DNA of 26,819 nucleotides from JACDDK01 sp038198445 (GCA_038198445.1 JBBPZZ010000167.1:1-26819); one strand, 5' to 3'; positions 17,209 through 25,445 are shown, counted from the stretch's first letter. The notes: generated by a model from the sequence alone, not told the origin. Translations and numbers: made by a program.

Positions 17209-17238
17209 ATGGCCGAACCGAAATTCGAGAGCTTATAG
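17209..17238 (+). CDS. Nine-codon open frame with ideal ribosome site: leader peptide or broken start of the sensor gene
   Basis: ATG 17209 is preceded by AGGAGG (17194-17199, nine bases) and reads MAEPKFESL then TAG. It has the best ribosome site near the sensor gene, whose own frame begins only at TTG 17250. Inserting one base near 17232 would fuse MAEPKFES with LIGKARLDQKRDKR, giving a natural longer N-terminus. Either the sensor gene has lost one base here, or this is a short leader with re-initiation at TTG 17250. Confidence 0.4.
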   Translation: MAEPKFESL

Positions 17239-17249
17239 GAAAGGCGCGT

Positions 17250-18566
17250 TTGGATCAAAAACGTGACAAGAGAGTGCCGTCGCGAAGCCGGGATTTAGAG
17301 TCAGGCTACCATCCGCGTGGACGTTCGCTACTGTTTACGCGGGCAGTGTGGGTGGTGGCGGCCGCGTTGAGTGTGGGGCTCTTCTTCATCAGCCTGCCGA
17401 CGGAGTACAGGCAATCCCAGATCCTATGCACCGGTAGAGTGTGCGCTGAGGATCTGGCGAGAATTACGCCATCCGGCGCGCGGGTTCTCCACGATCTCGG
17501 CGTCTCCACTAGCGCATACGCTGGTTATATCCTGGCGACTATCGTTGTTTCGGCGCTCGTAAACTGGGCGGTCGGCGTGGCGATCTTCTGGCGCAAATCT
17601 GACGACCGGATGGCACTGTTCGTCTCCCTCGCGCTCGTGCTCTGGGGGGCTACCAGCACGAGCATGGTGACGCTGGCGAGCAGCTCGTTCTGGCGGCTTC
17701 CGGTCGACACTGCACAGTTTCTCTCCAGCGTCTTCCTGGTACTGGTCTTCTACCTGTTCCCGGACGGACGATTCGTACCCCGCTGGACACGCTGGCTTGC
17801 GGCAGCGTATGCCGTGAATGAGTTTATCTACCACTTCGACCCCACACTACCTCCCGGTCTGAGCCGAGCGGCTAACGCGCTGGACGGCGTGATATGGCCT
17901 GCCTCGCTAGTCGGCATCGCCATCGCACAGGTCTACCGTTACCGGCGAGTGTCGAGTCCGGCACAACGGCGGCAGACTAAGTGGGTCGTTTTCGGGCTGG
18001 CGGGTGCGATGCTCGGCATAATTTTCATACTGTCGTTGGCCTGGTTCTTCCCAGACCTCAACTACTCAGCTTACAGACTGATAGCCAGCGCGGCGATCTC
18101 TCTTCTGCTCCTACTGGTCCCGCTCTCCATCGGCATGGCGATACTTCGATATCAGCTCTACGACGTGGACATCCTTATCAACCGCACCCTGGTCTACGGT
18201 GCGTCGACCGCGGCGCTGGCGTTAGTGTACGTCGGAAGCGTGGTGCTTCTGCAAGGGGTTTTTCGCATACTCACCGGGCAAGAGTCACAGCTCGCGATCG
18301 TGGCCTCAACGCTGGTTATCGCCGCGTTGTTCAACCCTCTGCGCCGTCGCGTTCAGGAGTTCATCGACCGCCGCTTCTACCGCAGGAAATACGACGCCGC
18401 CAAGACACTCACCGCCTTCAGCATTCGACTACGGGACGAGGTTGACCTTGAAAACCTGTCCGGCGATCTGGTGACGGTGGTCGAGGAGACGGTGCAGCCC
18501 GCCCATGTCTCACTCTGGCTGCTTCCATCGCGCGGAGAGCAGCCACGAGCGAGGAGAGAACGATGA
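17250..18566 (+). CDS. Multi-pass membrane sensor-only protein, paralogue 1
   Basis: This 438-residue protein has about nine or ten hydrophobic segments (first about 31-49, last about 347-363). A conserved cytoplasmic tail follows: RRRVQEFIDRRFYRRKYDAAKTL (366-387), then RLRDEVDLENL and VEETVQPAHVSLWL (411-424). The same tail occurs in the products of 18563-19936 and 25446-26795. From recall, such N-terminal halves are normally joined to GAF, kinase or SpoIIE domains, but here the protein ends. An external loop after the first membrane segment carries a Cys pair (C60, C65). It is probably the sensing subunit for the phosphatase encoded two genes on. The start TTG 17250 may be a makeshift one (see the short frame at 17209). 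The stop overlaps the next start (ATGA). Confidence 0.85.
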   Translation: MDQKRDKRVPSRSRDLESGYHPRGRSLLFTRAVWVVAAALSVGLFFISLPTEYRQSQILCTGRVCAEDLARITPSGARVLHDLGVSTSAYAGYILATIVVSALVNWAVGVAIFWRKSDDRMALFVSLALVLWGATSTSMVTLASSSFWRLPVDTAQFLSSVFLVLVFYLFPDGRFVPRWTRWLAAAYAVNEFIYHFDPTLPPGLSRAANALDGVIWPASLVGIAIAQVYRYRRVSSPAQRRQTKWVVFGLAGAMLGIIFILSLAWFFPDLNYSAYRLIASAAISLLLLLVPLSIGMAILRYQLYDVDILINRTLVYGASTAALALVYVGSVVLLQGVFRILTGQESQLAIVASTLVIAALFNPLRRRVQEFIDRRFYRRKYDAAKTLTAFSIRLRDEVDLENLSGDLVTVVEETVQPAHVSLWLLPSRGEQPRARRER

Positions 18567-19936
18567 CCCCGACACCGAGGCGGGGATCGTCCGAGACGAG
18601 AGCGGGACCCAACGCTCCGCTTGGCGGCCGGCATCTCGTTATCGCCCGGACAGCGTGGGCCACGCTTATTACTCTGGCTCTGGGACTGTTCGTGCTTTCT
18701 GTGCCTTCCAGATACGGACAACTGACCGCGCTCGCCAGCCGAGCGTCGGCAAAGCTCGACCCAGGAGACGGCCTGTTGCAACGTTTCCTGATGCATGGCG
18801 CCTACGCCCTCACCGTGCTGTCGCTGGAGGTCGCCTTCGTGCTCGCCTTCGCGTTGGTCTCGGCGGCGATCGTCTGGCGAAACTCCTCCGATTGGCGCAC
18901 CCTGTTCTTCTCAGCGGTCTTCGTGACCTATTCAGTATGGGTAACGCCGACGCTTGACGCCCTCACGCTGCCCTCTATTTTGCAAACAGTCGCTGACCTA
19001 ACGCAGGCCGCGGGGCTTCTCCTGGCTGTCTCGTTCTTTCTGCTGTTCCCGGACGGGTGTTTCGTGCCGGGCTGGACCCGCCTGAACATGTTCGCCTGGG
19101 CCGTCTACTGCCTGGTCTGGAGTTTGTTCCCCGCAGCATGGTTCAGTCTAAGAGATCCATTCCACACTTCGTTTGCCGCGTTTCTGATCCTCATGCTTCT
19201 GGGATGGGGCGCGGGGTTGTTCGCGCAGGCTGTCCGCTTTCGCCGGATCGGAGTGCGACAGCGCGTTCAGACGAAGTGGGTCCTGATCGTCATAGCGGCG
19301 GCTTGCGTTGGATATGCGACCGTTTATCTGCCCGATATATTCCTGCCAGCCTCGGGCTCCTTCCGGATACTCTACGAACTTTTCGGCGTTCCGGTGTTCT
19401 TGCTGCTCGCCCTGCCCATCCCCATAACGCTGTTTTTCGCCATGCAACGATACCACCTGTTCAACGTCCAGCTCATATTGCGGCGGACGCTCATCTACAC
19501 CATGCTGACCGGCGCACTGGCGCTCATTTACGTCGGCAGCGTTGTGTTGCTGCAAGAAATCTTCCGCTTGCTGGCCGGGCAGAAGTCTCAACTCGCGATC
19601 GTGGCCTCCACGCTGGCAATCGCGGTCCTGTTCCGGCCGTTGCAGTGGCGCATACAGGCCGCGATAGACTGCCGCTTCTACCGCGGGAAGTACGACGCGG
19701 CAAAGACGCTCGCCAGTTTCAGCGAGAGCCTCCGCAGCAAGACTGACCTGAATGAGTTGAGGAACGACCTTGTGGCGGTGGTGCGGGAGACGATGCAACC
19801 TACGCACATTTCGTTATGGCTGCGTCCTCCAGAAAGCAGGGAAGGAGAGAAAGATAAGGCGAAAAACTTGGAGAATATTCCGAAAACGCAGTTTCGTAAC
19901 GCTTTTCGTAACGGTTGGGAGACGCTCGGTACCTAG
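18563..19936 (+). CDS. Multi-pass membrane sensor-only protein, paralogue 2
   Basis: This 457-residue paralogue of the preceding gene overlaps it by four bases. It has similar hydrophobic segments and the shared region LRRTLIYTMLTGALALIYVG, LAGQKSQLAIVASTLAIAVL and CRFYRGKYDAAKTL, ending VRETMQPTHISLWLRPPES. It lacks the loop Cys pair of paralogue 1. No catalytic domain follows. The last residues (FRNAFRNGWETLGT) are encoded by copy 2 of the 33-bp repeat, suggesting that the natural end lies earlier and the frame runs into a regulatory element. It is 21 bases before the phosphatase gene and is probably its membrane input. The ligand or stimulus is unknown. Confidence 0.87.
   Translation: MTPTPRRGSSETRAGPNAPLGGRHLVIARTAWATLITLALGLFVLSVPSRYGQLTALASRASAKLDPGDGLLQRFLMHGAYALTVLSLEVAFVLAFALVSAAIVWRNSSDWRTLFFSAVFVTYSVWVTPTLDALTLPSILQTVADLTQAAGLLLAVSFFLLFPDGCFVPGWTRLNMFAWAVYCLVWSLFPAAWFSLRDPFHTSFAAFLILMLLGWGAGLFAQAVRFRRIGVRQRVQTKWVLIVIAAACVGYATVYLPDIFLPASGSFRILYELFGVPVFLLLALPIPITLFFAMQRYHLFNVQLILRRTLIYTMLTGALALIYVGSVVLLQEIFRLLAGQKSQLAIVASTLAIAVLFRPLQWRIQAAIDCRFYRGKYDAAKTLASFSESLRSKTDLNELRNDLVAVVRETMQPTHISLWLRPPESREGEKDKAKNLENIPKTQFRNAFRNGWETLGT
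19892..19924 (+). repeat. 33-bp direct repeat, copy 2
   Basis: TTTCGTAACG at 19892-19901 and 19904-19913, followed by GTTGGGAGACG; 32 of 33 bases match 17057-17089. This copy lies within the last codons of sensor paralogue 2 and 33 bases before the phosphatase start. A TAGAAT hexamer (19934-19939) follows, which could act as a -10 box for an internal promoter. Confidence 0.7.
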
Positions 19937-19957
19937 AATGACGGTGAAGGAGGTCAA

Positions 19958-21130
19958 ATGACGACGCAGCAGGAAAAAGGACGGAAGAGCTGGCGCACGA
20001 TGTTTCGGCGCGAAGATGAAGCGCCGGTGCCCGCCGTGACGGAAGCTCCCGAGGCAGTTACCACGGTAGAGGCTCCCGAGATCGAGATAGCGCCGAACGA
20101 CCCGATAATCGCCTACCTAGCGAGCGTTTCGGGGGTAGTCGAGGTCGAGAGGCTGGACCTCGAGTCGCCGGCGTTAGGTGCGATGAAGGCTGCGGACGTG
20201 AAGATGCTCGTACCGCTGGTGAGCCAGGGCGAGTTGATCGGTTTACTCAACCTGGGGCCGCGCCTCTCGCAGCAGGAGTACTCAGCTGACGACCGCAAGC
20301 TCCTGAACGACCTCGCCACCCAGACGGCTCCGGCCGTCCGGGTCGCCCAACTGGTACGCCAGCAACAGCTGGAGGCGCAGGAGAGGGAGCGCATCGAGCA
20401 GGAGCTACGGGTGGCGCGTTTGATCCAACAGACCCTACTACCCAAATCCGTACCCGAACTGGATGGCTATCAGGTGGAGGCCTACTACCAGCCCGCCCGC
20501 GAGGTCGGCGGCGACTTCTACGACTTCCTGGAACTGGAGGATGGGAACCTCGGCTTTGTAGTCGGGGACGTTACGGACAAGGGCGTACCGGCGGCCCTGG
20601 TGATGGCGACGACCCGGACCATGCTCCGCGCCGCCGCCCAGCGCCTGGATACTCCGGGCGAGGTCCTCCGGCGGGTGAACGAGGTGCTGGTCCCGGACAT
20701 ACCACCAAACATGTTCGTCACCTGTCTCTACGCGATCCTCGACCCCGAGAGCGGCCGGCTACGGTACGCGAACGCCGGCCACGACCTGCCTTACAGGAGG
20801 CGCGCGGGCCGCTCGGAAGGGGCGGAAGAGTTGAGAGCCACGGGGATGCCGCTTGGCCTCATGCCTGGCATGGGCTACGAAGAGAAGGAGATCATCCTGG
20901 AGAAAGGCGAGGGCGTGCTGTTCTATAGCGATGGCCTGGTAGAGGCTCACGACCCGAAGCGAGAGATGTTTGGCTTCCCGAGGCTTCAGGGCCTCGTTGG
21001 GGCTCACCGTACCGGCGGCTCGCCCTTGGTGGAGTTCCTCCTAGGTGAGTTGGATCGGTTTACCGGCCAGGGCTGGGAGCAGGAAGACGACATCACGCTG
21101 GTTACTCTGGAGAGATCGGAGGCATCTTGA
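19958..21130 (+). CDS. GAF-SpoIIE (PP2C-type) serine phosphatase, RsbU-like
   Basis: This 390-residue soluble protein has an acidic leader (1-45) and a GAF-like domain (about 46-135; VPLVSQGELIGLLNLGPRLS). A helical linker with RIEQELRVARLIQQTLLP (145-162) leads to a SpoIIE/PP2C domain (165-386). Metal-binding acids are in REVGGDFYDF (D186), GDVTDKG (D204), FYSDGLVEA (D325) and QEDDITLV (D377/D378). Such enzymes dephosphorylate STAS anti-anti-sigma proteins, here most likely the two encoded downstream. The start ATG 19958 has AAGGAGG upstream. The stop overlaps the next gene's TTG start. In related proteins I recall the membrane sensor on the same chain; here it is encoded separately upstream. 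Confidence 0.93.
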   Translation: MTTQQEKGRKSWRTMFRREDEAPVPAVTEAPEAVTTVEAPEIEIAPNDPIIAYLASVSGVVEVERLDLESPALGAMKAADVKMLVPLVSQGELIGLLNLGPRLSQQEYSADDRKLLNDLATQTAPAVRVAQLVRQQQLEAQERERIEQELRVARLIQQTLLPKSVPELDGYQVEAYYQPAREVGGDFYDFLELEDGNLGFVVGDVTDKGVPAALVMATTRTMLRAAAQRLDTPGEVLRRVNEVLVPDIPPNMFVTCLYAILDPESGRLRYANAGHDLPYRRRAGRSEGAEELRATGMPLGLMPGMGYEEKEIILEKGEGVLFYSDGLVEAHDPKREMFGFPRLQGLVGAHRTGGSPLVEFLLGELDRFTGQGWEQEDDITLVTLERSEAS

Positions 21131-21615
21131 CGGCTCCCAAACCATCCGGGAAGACGGAGCAGAACGGCGCCCGGCGAATCCTTGCCGAGCTTAGCGTGCC
21201 GAGCGAACCGGGCAACGAGCGCTGGGCGATGGAAGAGGTCGCCGAAGCAGTGCGGGAGCTGGGTCTGCCGGATGCGACCCTCGACCGCCTGAAGACCGCC
21301 GTCGCCGAGGCGACGATGAATTCGATGGAGCACGGCAACCAGTACCGGGCGGATGTACCCGTACTCATCGAAGTCTCTGCTTCCAACGCGGACCTCTTTG
21401 TTCGGATTACAGATGAGGGAAGTGGAGCGCCACCGGCGCCGGACACGGAGACGCCAGATATCGAGGCAAAGTTGGAAGGCATGCAGACGCCGCGTGGCTG
21501 GGGGCTGTTCCTGATCAAGAACATGGTCGATGAAATGAATGTCAGCGGCGATGAGAACCACCACACCATCGAGTTGGTCGTACACCTCGATGGACAACCG
21601 GAAGGAGGTAAATGA
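21127..21615 (+). CDS. RsbW-like anti-sigma factor / serine kinase (HATPase_c_2)
   Basis: This 162-residue protein has the GHKL ATPase fold. The N-box is VAEATMNSMEHGN (59-71; E61 and N65), the G1 box DEGSG (96-100) and the G2 box GWGLFLIKNMVDEM (124-137). RsbW/SpoIIAB-type proteins bind and inhibit a sigma factor, or another partner, and phosphorylate STAS antagonists to keep themselves active. The start is TTG 21127, overlapping the phosphatase stop by three bases (TTGA). It overlaps the following STAS gene by four bases. The target sigma factor is not encoded in the window. Confidence 0.92.
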   Translation: MTAPKPSGKTEQNGARRILAELSVPSEPGNERWAMEEVAEAVRELGLPDATLDRLKTAVAEATMNSMEHGNQYRADVPVLIEVSASNADLFVRITDEGSGAPPAPDTETPDIEAKLEGMQTPRGWGLFLIKNMVDEMNVSGDENHHTIELVVHLDGQPEGGK

Positions 21616-21968
21616 TGGCTACGCGCCACCTTGACGTAGAGGTCCGCCAGGAGCCGGGTGCCGTCGTCCTCGACCTGCGCGGAGAGATCAACGGTCTCGC
21701 CATGGAGGCCCTGAATGAAGCCTACGCGAAAGCCGAGGCCAAAGACCCAGAAGTCGTCCTGCTTAACTTCGCGCAGGTCGACTACATCAACTCGACCGGC
21801 ATCGCCCTCATCGTCGGCTTGCTGGGCCGGGCGCGCGCTTCGAATCGCCGCCTCCTGGCCTGCGGCCTGAGCGAGCACTACGTCGAGATCTTCAACATAA
21901 CCCGCCTCTCGGACTTCATGAACGTCTTCCCGGACGAGGACAGCGCTCTGACGAAAGCGCCCGCCTGA
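21612..21968 (+). CDS. STAS-domain anti-anti-sigma factor, copy 1 (RsbV-like)
   Basis: This 118-residue single STAS domain has the pattern AVVLDLRGEINGLA (17-30), then VVLLNFAQVDYINSTGIALIVG (48-69). S61 and T62 mark the phospho-acceptor position between strand and helix. Unphosphorylated STAS proteins capture the RsbW-like kinase and release its target; phosphorylation switches them off and the SpoIIE phosphatase restores them. The start is ATG 21612 (ATGATG; the second ATG at 21615 is equally possible), following GGAGG at 21603-21607 and overlapping the kinase gene. It is similar to but distinct from copy 2, which follows. Confidence 0.92.
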   Translation: MMATRHLDVEVRQEPGAVVLDLRGEINGLAMEALNEAYAKAEAKDPEVVLLNFAQVDYINSTGIALIVGLLGRARASNRRLLACGLSEHYVEIFNITRLSDFMNVFPDEDSALTKAPA

Positions 21969-22029
21969 CGGAGTGGCCGCTCTGAAGCCCGCGTGGCAAG
22001 TACAAAACTACTGGAAAGGGAGTAACGAA

Positions 22030-22389
22030 ATGCCCCAGGCACAGGTAAAGATGAACGTGAGGAAGGCCGGCGGAAAGGCAGCCATCATCGACATAGAGGG
22101 CGAACTGGCCGCCTTCGCCGAGGGTGTGTTGATGGACGCCTACAACCAGGCCAGCGCGGACGGCGCGCGGGTCATTATCCTGAACTTCGAGGGACTCGAG
22201 TACATGAACAGTAGCGGCATCGGCCTTCTGGTCACGTTGCTCATACGCATCAACCGCGAGAAGCAGCGTCTCCTGACCTACGGCCTCAGCGAGCACTACC
22301 GGAGCATCTTCCAGATCACTCGCCTCGACGACGCCATCGCCACCTACGACGCCGAGGACGAAGCCGTCAAGGCGGCCGACGGGATGTAA
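22030..22389 (+). CDS. STAS-domain anti-anti-sigma factor, copy 2 (RsbV-like)
   Basis: This 119-residue STAS protein has AAIIDIEGELAAFAEG (17-32), then VIILNFEGLEYMNSSGIGLL (49-68). S61/S62 are at the phospho-acceptor site. Both STAS copies share the C-terminal pattern LLxxGLSEHYxxIFxITRLxD, showing duplication. The start is ATG 22030, with AAAGGGAG upstream; an in-frame GTG at 21973 would add 19 unconserved residues. The site is NSSG here and NSTG in copy 1, so the two may differ in phosphorylation rate or partner. It is 61 bases after copy 1, the widest gap in the core module. Confidence 0.92.
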   Translation: MPQAQVKMNVRKAGGKAAIIDIEGELAAFAEGVLMDAYNQASADGARVIILNFEGLEYMNSSGIGLLVTLLIRINREKQRLLTYGLSEHYRSIFQITRLDDAIATYDAEDEAVKAADGM

Positions 22390-22422
22390 CGCCGCCGGCT
22401 TCCCACGCAGAAGGGATCCACC

Positions 22423-23178
22423 ATGACGAAGCAAACCCACAATCCAGGCGAGCAAGAGCAAAGACAACCCCGCGACACCGCCTTCTGGGCGGAGTACACG
22501 GAGAGGCTGAAAGTCTCCGAAATGCCGGAAGACGCGGTCAACTTGAACGTTGACGGTCGCCGGACCGTTGGCCCCCTCCAGGGCTTCGGCAAGATGTGGC
22601 AGAAGACCTACCGAATTCGCCTGGAAGGCGCCGACACTACGCCCGCCGAGGTTGTCGAGACCTGGAAGGAGAACTTTCCAAAGTTCTGGATGCCGGGAAA
22701 CCGCTTCCTCACGGCGAGGGCCGGCCTCTCTCCCGGAGACGTCGCGCTCATCAACAGCGACGTGCCGGGGAGCCGATGGTTCTCGACCGGCATAGTTGTG
22801 ATCTACGCCGATGATGAGTCCTTCACGTACATGACGCCGGAAGGGCATCCGTTCTCCGGCTGGGTCACCTTCAGCGCCTTCGAGGACGAAGACGGAATCA
22901 CGACGGCCCAGGTGCAGCTACTCATACGGTCCAACGACCCACTCTACGAGTTGATGATGCCCGTCGCCCTGCACAGGGTCGAGGACATGACCTGGCAGCA
23001 CACGCTCCGGTCGGTCGCGGCTCACTTCGGAGCATCCGGCGAGGTGAAGACCCGCGTCGTTTGCGTCGACCCGAAACGGCAGTGGCGTCAATACAAGAAC
23101 ATCCGGCACAACGCCGTGATCCGCTCGGCCTTCCACGCGATGACCGCCCCGCTACGCCGGAACCCCGGCCGCGCCTGA
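22423..23178 (+). CDS. SRPBCC/DUF1990-like protein, tandem copy 1
   Basis: This 251-residue soluble protein shows no signal peptide. The conserved core begins LQGFGKMWQKTYRIRL (53-68), continues with a GDVALINSD strand, and has IYADDESFTYMTPEGHPFSGW followed by AQVQLLIRSNDPLYEL. The last pattern resembles, loosely, the lipid-binding START/SRPBCC-like DUF1990 fold. This is my weak recollection; no function can be assigned. The C-terminus is basic (WRQYKNIRHNAVIRSAF). The start ATG 22423 follows AAGGG. It is 33 bases downstream of STAS copy 2 and 23 bases before its paralogue, so it is probably in the same transcript and possibly an output of the switch. Confidence 0.75.
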   Translation: MTKQTHNPGEQEQRQPRDTAFWAEYTERLKVSEMPEDAVNLNVDGRRTVGPLQGFGKMWQKTYRIRLEGADTTPAEVVETWKENFPKFWMPGNRFLTARAGLSPGDVALINSDVPGSRWFSTGIVVIYADDESFTYMTPEGHPFSGWVTFSAFEDEDGITTAQVQLLIRSNDPLYELMMPVALHRVEDMTWQHTLRSVAAHFGASGEVKTRVVCVDPKRQWRQYKNIRHNAVIRSAFHAMTAPLRRNPGRA

Positions 23179-23201
23179 AAACAAGGGAAAGGAATAGGAC
23201 C

Positions 23202-23963
23202 ATGACCACGCCAACCCCGCCGCCGGAGAAGAAGGAGCCGCGAGACGCCGCCTTCTGGGCGAAGAGCGTAGAGAAACTGGAAGTCTCAGAGGTGCCGGAG
23301 GGCGCCGCCAACCTGAACGTGCATGGGAAGCGGGCCGTGGGCGCATTGCAGGGCTTCGGAAAGATGTGGCAGAAGACATACCGGGTGCCTCTGACCGGCT
23401 TAAAATCCACGCCCGCCGAGGTCGTGCAGGTGTGGAAGGAGAAGTTCCCCGAGTTCAACCCGCCGCAGAGCCGGTTCTATCCGTCGTTCGCCGGGGTCGC
23501 GCCGGGCGAGGTGCTGCTCATCAACGCCTCCATCGGGGGGATGCCCGTGTACACGGGGGTGCGCGTGATCTACGCGGACGACGAATCGTTCACGGTAATG
23601 ACGCCCGAGGGACACCCGGAGTCCGGCTGGAACACGTTCAGCGCGTATACGGACGAAGACGGGACCACGGTGGCCCAGGTACAGTCGCTGGCGCGCGCCA
23701 ACGACCCAGTCTATGAGATCGGCTTCCGCATCGTCGGCTCCACGGAGCAGGAGAGGATCTGGACCCACGTCCTGAAATCCCTGGCCGCCCACTTCGGCGT
23801 GAACGAGCCGGTGAGCCTGGAGAAGTCCTGCGTGGACCCGAAGGTCCAGTGGTCGCAGGTAATGAACATCTGGCACAACGCGGGCGCCCGGTCCATGCTC
23901 TACACGATGGCGGCTCCAACCCGCTGGATGCGCGGCCTGATGCGCCGACAGAACCCCCGATAA
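23202..23963 (+). CDS. SRPBCC/DUF1990-like protein, tandem copy 2
   Basis: This 253-residue paralogue of the preceding gene shares LQGFGKMWQKTYR, TPAEVV.WKE.FP, IYADDESFT, MTPEGHP.SGW and AAHFG plus CVDPK blocks across its full length. By eye about half of the residues are identical. The start is ATG 23202 with AAAGGAATAGG before it; a longer in-frame extension from 23061 would overlap the previous gene. The gene ends 44 bases before the flavoprotein start. A tandem pair suggests a heterodimer or two ligand specificities. The SRPBCC assignment is tentative. Confidence 0.75.
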   Translation: MTTPTPPPEKKEPRDAAFWAKSVEKLEVSEVPEGAANLNVHGKRAVGALQGFGKMWQKTYRVPLTGLKSTPAEVVQVWKEKFPEFNPPQSRFYPSFAGVAPGEVLLINASIGGMPVYTGVRVIYADDESFTVMTPEGHPESGWNTFSAYTDEDGTTVAQVQSLARANDPVYEIGFRIVGSTEQERIWTHVLKSLAAHFGVNEPVSLEKSCVDPKVQWSQVMNIWHNAGARSMLYTMAAPTRWMRGLMRRQNPR

Positions 23964-24007
23964 ATGAGCACGGTGCCCATGTCCCCACGGAACGGACGGC
24001 CGGCTAC

Positions 24008-25435
24008 ATGAAGGAGCGCGGCGTGTACGATGCGGTCGTCGTGGGATCGGGGCCAAACGGCCTCGCCGCCGCCGTGGAACTGGCGCGCAACGGGCGCTCG
24101 GTGGCCGTGCTGGAGGCCGAGGAGACCATCGGGGGCGCCGTCCGCTCGGCGGAGGTGACGCTGCCAGGGTTCGTCCACGACCTCGGCTCGGCCATACACC
24201 CCCTCGGGTTCGCCTCTCCCTTCTTCAAGTCGCTCCCCCTGGAGGAGCACGGCCTGGAGTGGGTCCACCCTACCGCCCCGCTCGCCCACCCCTTCGACGA
24301 CGGCACCGCCGCCGTACTCGAACGTTCGGTGGCGGCGACCAGCGAGAGGCTCGGCCCCGATGCCCACGCATACCGCAAGCTGATGCAACCCCTCGCCGAA
24401 GATAGTCCCCGGCTAGCCTCTTCCCTGCTCGGACCATTGCGTGTACCGCGACATCCGTTCGCTCTGGCAGCCAACGGCCTCCGGGCGATCCGGCCCGCCC
24501 GCGTGCTGGCCGAGAGCCTGTTCGAGGGCGAGAAGGCGCGCGGCCTCTTCGCCGGGAACGCCGCCCACTCGTTCCTACCCCTGGACCAGCGGCCGAGCGC
24601 CATGTTCGGCCTCGTGATGGGTACTCTGGGCCACGCTTTCGGCTGGCCGTTCCCGAAAGGTGGCTCCCAGAAGCTCGCCGACGCCCTCGTCTCTTACCTG
24701 CTCTCTTTAGGCGGCGAGGTCCACGCCGACGTCCGGGTGAAGTCCGTAGACGAGGTGCCGCGGACCCGCGCGGTCCTCTTCGACGTCGCGCCCCGCCGGC
24801 TGCTGGACATCGCGGGGGAGCACTTCACGGAGCGTTATCGGGATGCTCTCAAACGCTACCGTTACGGGCCGGGCGTCTTCAAGTTGGATTTCGCGCTCGA
24901 CGGGCCGGTCCCCTGGAAGGCTAAAGAGTGTTTGCGCGCGGGGACGGTGCATCTGGGGGGCACGTTGGATCAGGTATCAGCCGGAGAGAGCGCGGTGGGT
25001 CGCGGCGAGCATCCCGAGCGCCCGTTCGTCCTGCTCGCCCAGCAGAGCCTCTTCGACTCGACACGCGCGCCGGAAGGGAAGCATACTGTCTGGGCCTACT
25101 GCCACGCCCCGAACGGCTCGACCTTCGACATGACCGGGCGTATAGAGGACCAGATCGAACGTTTCGCCCCCGGCTTCAAGGAGCGTATCCTGGCGAAGAC
25201 GGCGATGGGTACGGCCGACCTCGAACGGTGGAACGCAAACCTCGTTGGCGGCGATATAAACGGCGGCTACATGGACCTGAGGCAGCTCCTCACCCGGCCC
25301 ATGCCCCGGCTCAACCCGTACTCGACATCGGCCAACGGGCTCTACATATGCTCGTCGTCCACGCCGCCCGGCGGGGGCGTGCATGGCATGTGCGGCTACC
25401 TCGCGGCCCGCGCCGCCCTCCGCTATCTAACGTAA
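24008..25435 (+). CDS. Phytoene-desaturase-like FAD-dependent oxidoreductase
   Basis: This 475-residue flavoprotein has an N-terminal dinucleotide-binding site GSGPNGLAAA (13-22) with E36 at the end of the second strand, then GGAVRSAE. It ends with the family's FAD-binding tail NGLYICSSSTPPGGGVHGMCGYLAA. It belongs to the CrtI/retinol-saturase-like branch of amine-oxidase-type enzymes, which oxidise, reduce or isomerise carotenoids and other polyprenyl or lipid chains. The true substrate is unknown. The start is taken as ATG 24008. GTG 24026, with AAGGAG nine bases before, would give the common opening MYDAVVVGSGPNG and is a serious alternative. It is co-directional with the switch genes and ten bases before the third sensor gene. 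Confidence 0.88.
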   Translation: MKERGVYDAVVVGSGPNGLAAAVELARNGRSVAVLEAEETIGGAVRSAEVTLPGFVHDLGSAIHPLGFASPFFKSLPLEEHGLEWVHPTAPLAHPFDDGTAAVLERSVAATSERLGPDAHAYRKLMQPLAEDSPRLASSLLGPLRVPRHPFALAANGLRAIRPARVLAESLFEGEKARGLFAGNAAHSFLPLDQRPSAMFGLVMGTLGHAFGWPFPKGGSQKLADALVSYLLSLGGEVHADVRVKSVDEVPRTRAVLFDVAPRRLLDIAGEHFTERYRDALKRYRYGPGVFKLDFALDGPVPWKAKECLRAGTVHLGGTLDQVSAGESAVGRGEHPERPFVLLAQQSLFDSTRAPEGKHTVWAYCHAPNGSTFDMTGRIEDQIERFAPGFKERILAKTAMGTADLERWNANLVGGDINGGYMDLRQLLTRPMPRLNPYSTSANGLYICSSSTPPGGGVHGMCGYLAARAALRYLT

Positions 25436-25445
25436 GGAGAAGAAA

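Noticed and set aside
21102..22848. Long antisense frames opposite the kinase, STAS and SRPBCC-like genes
   Set aside because: Typical GC-rich shadow frames; low-complexity translations without domains, opposite well-recognised genes.
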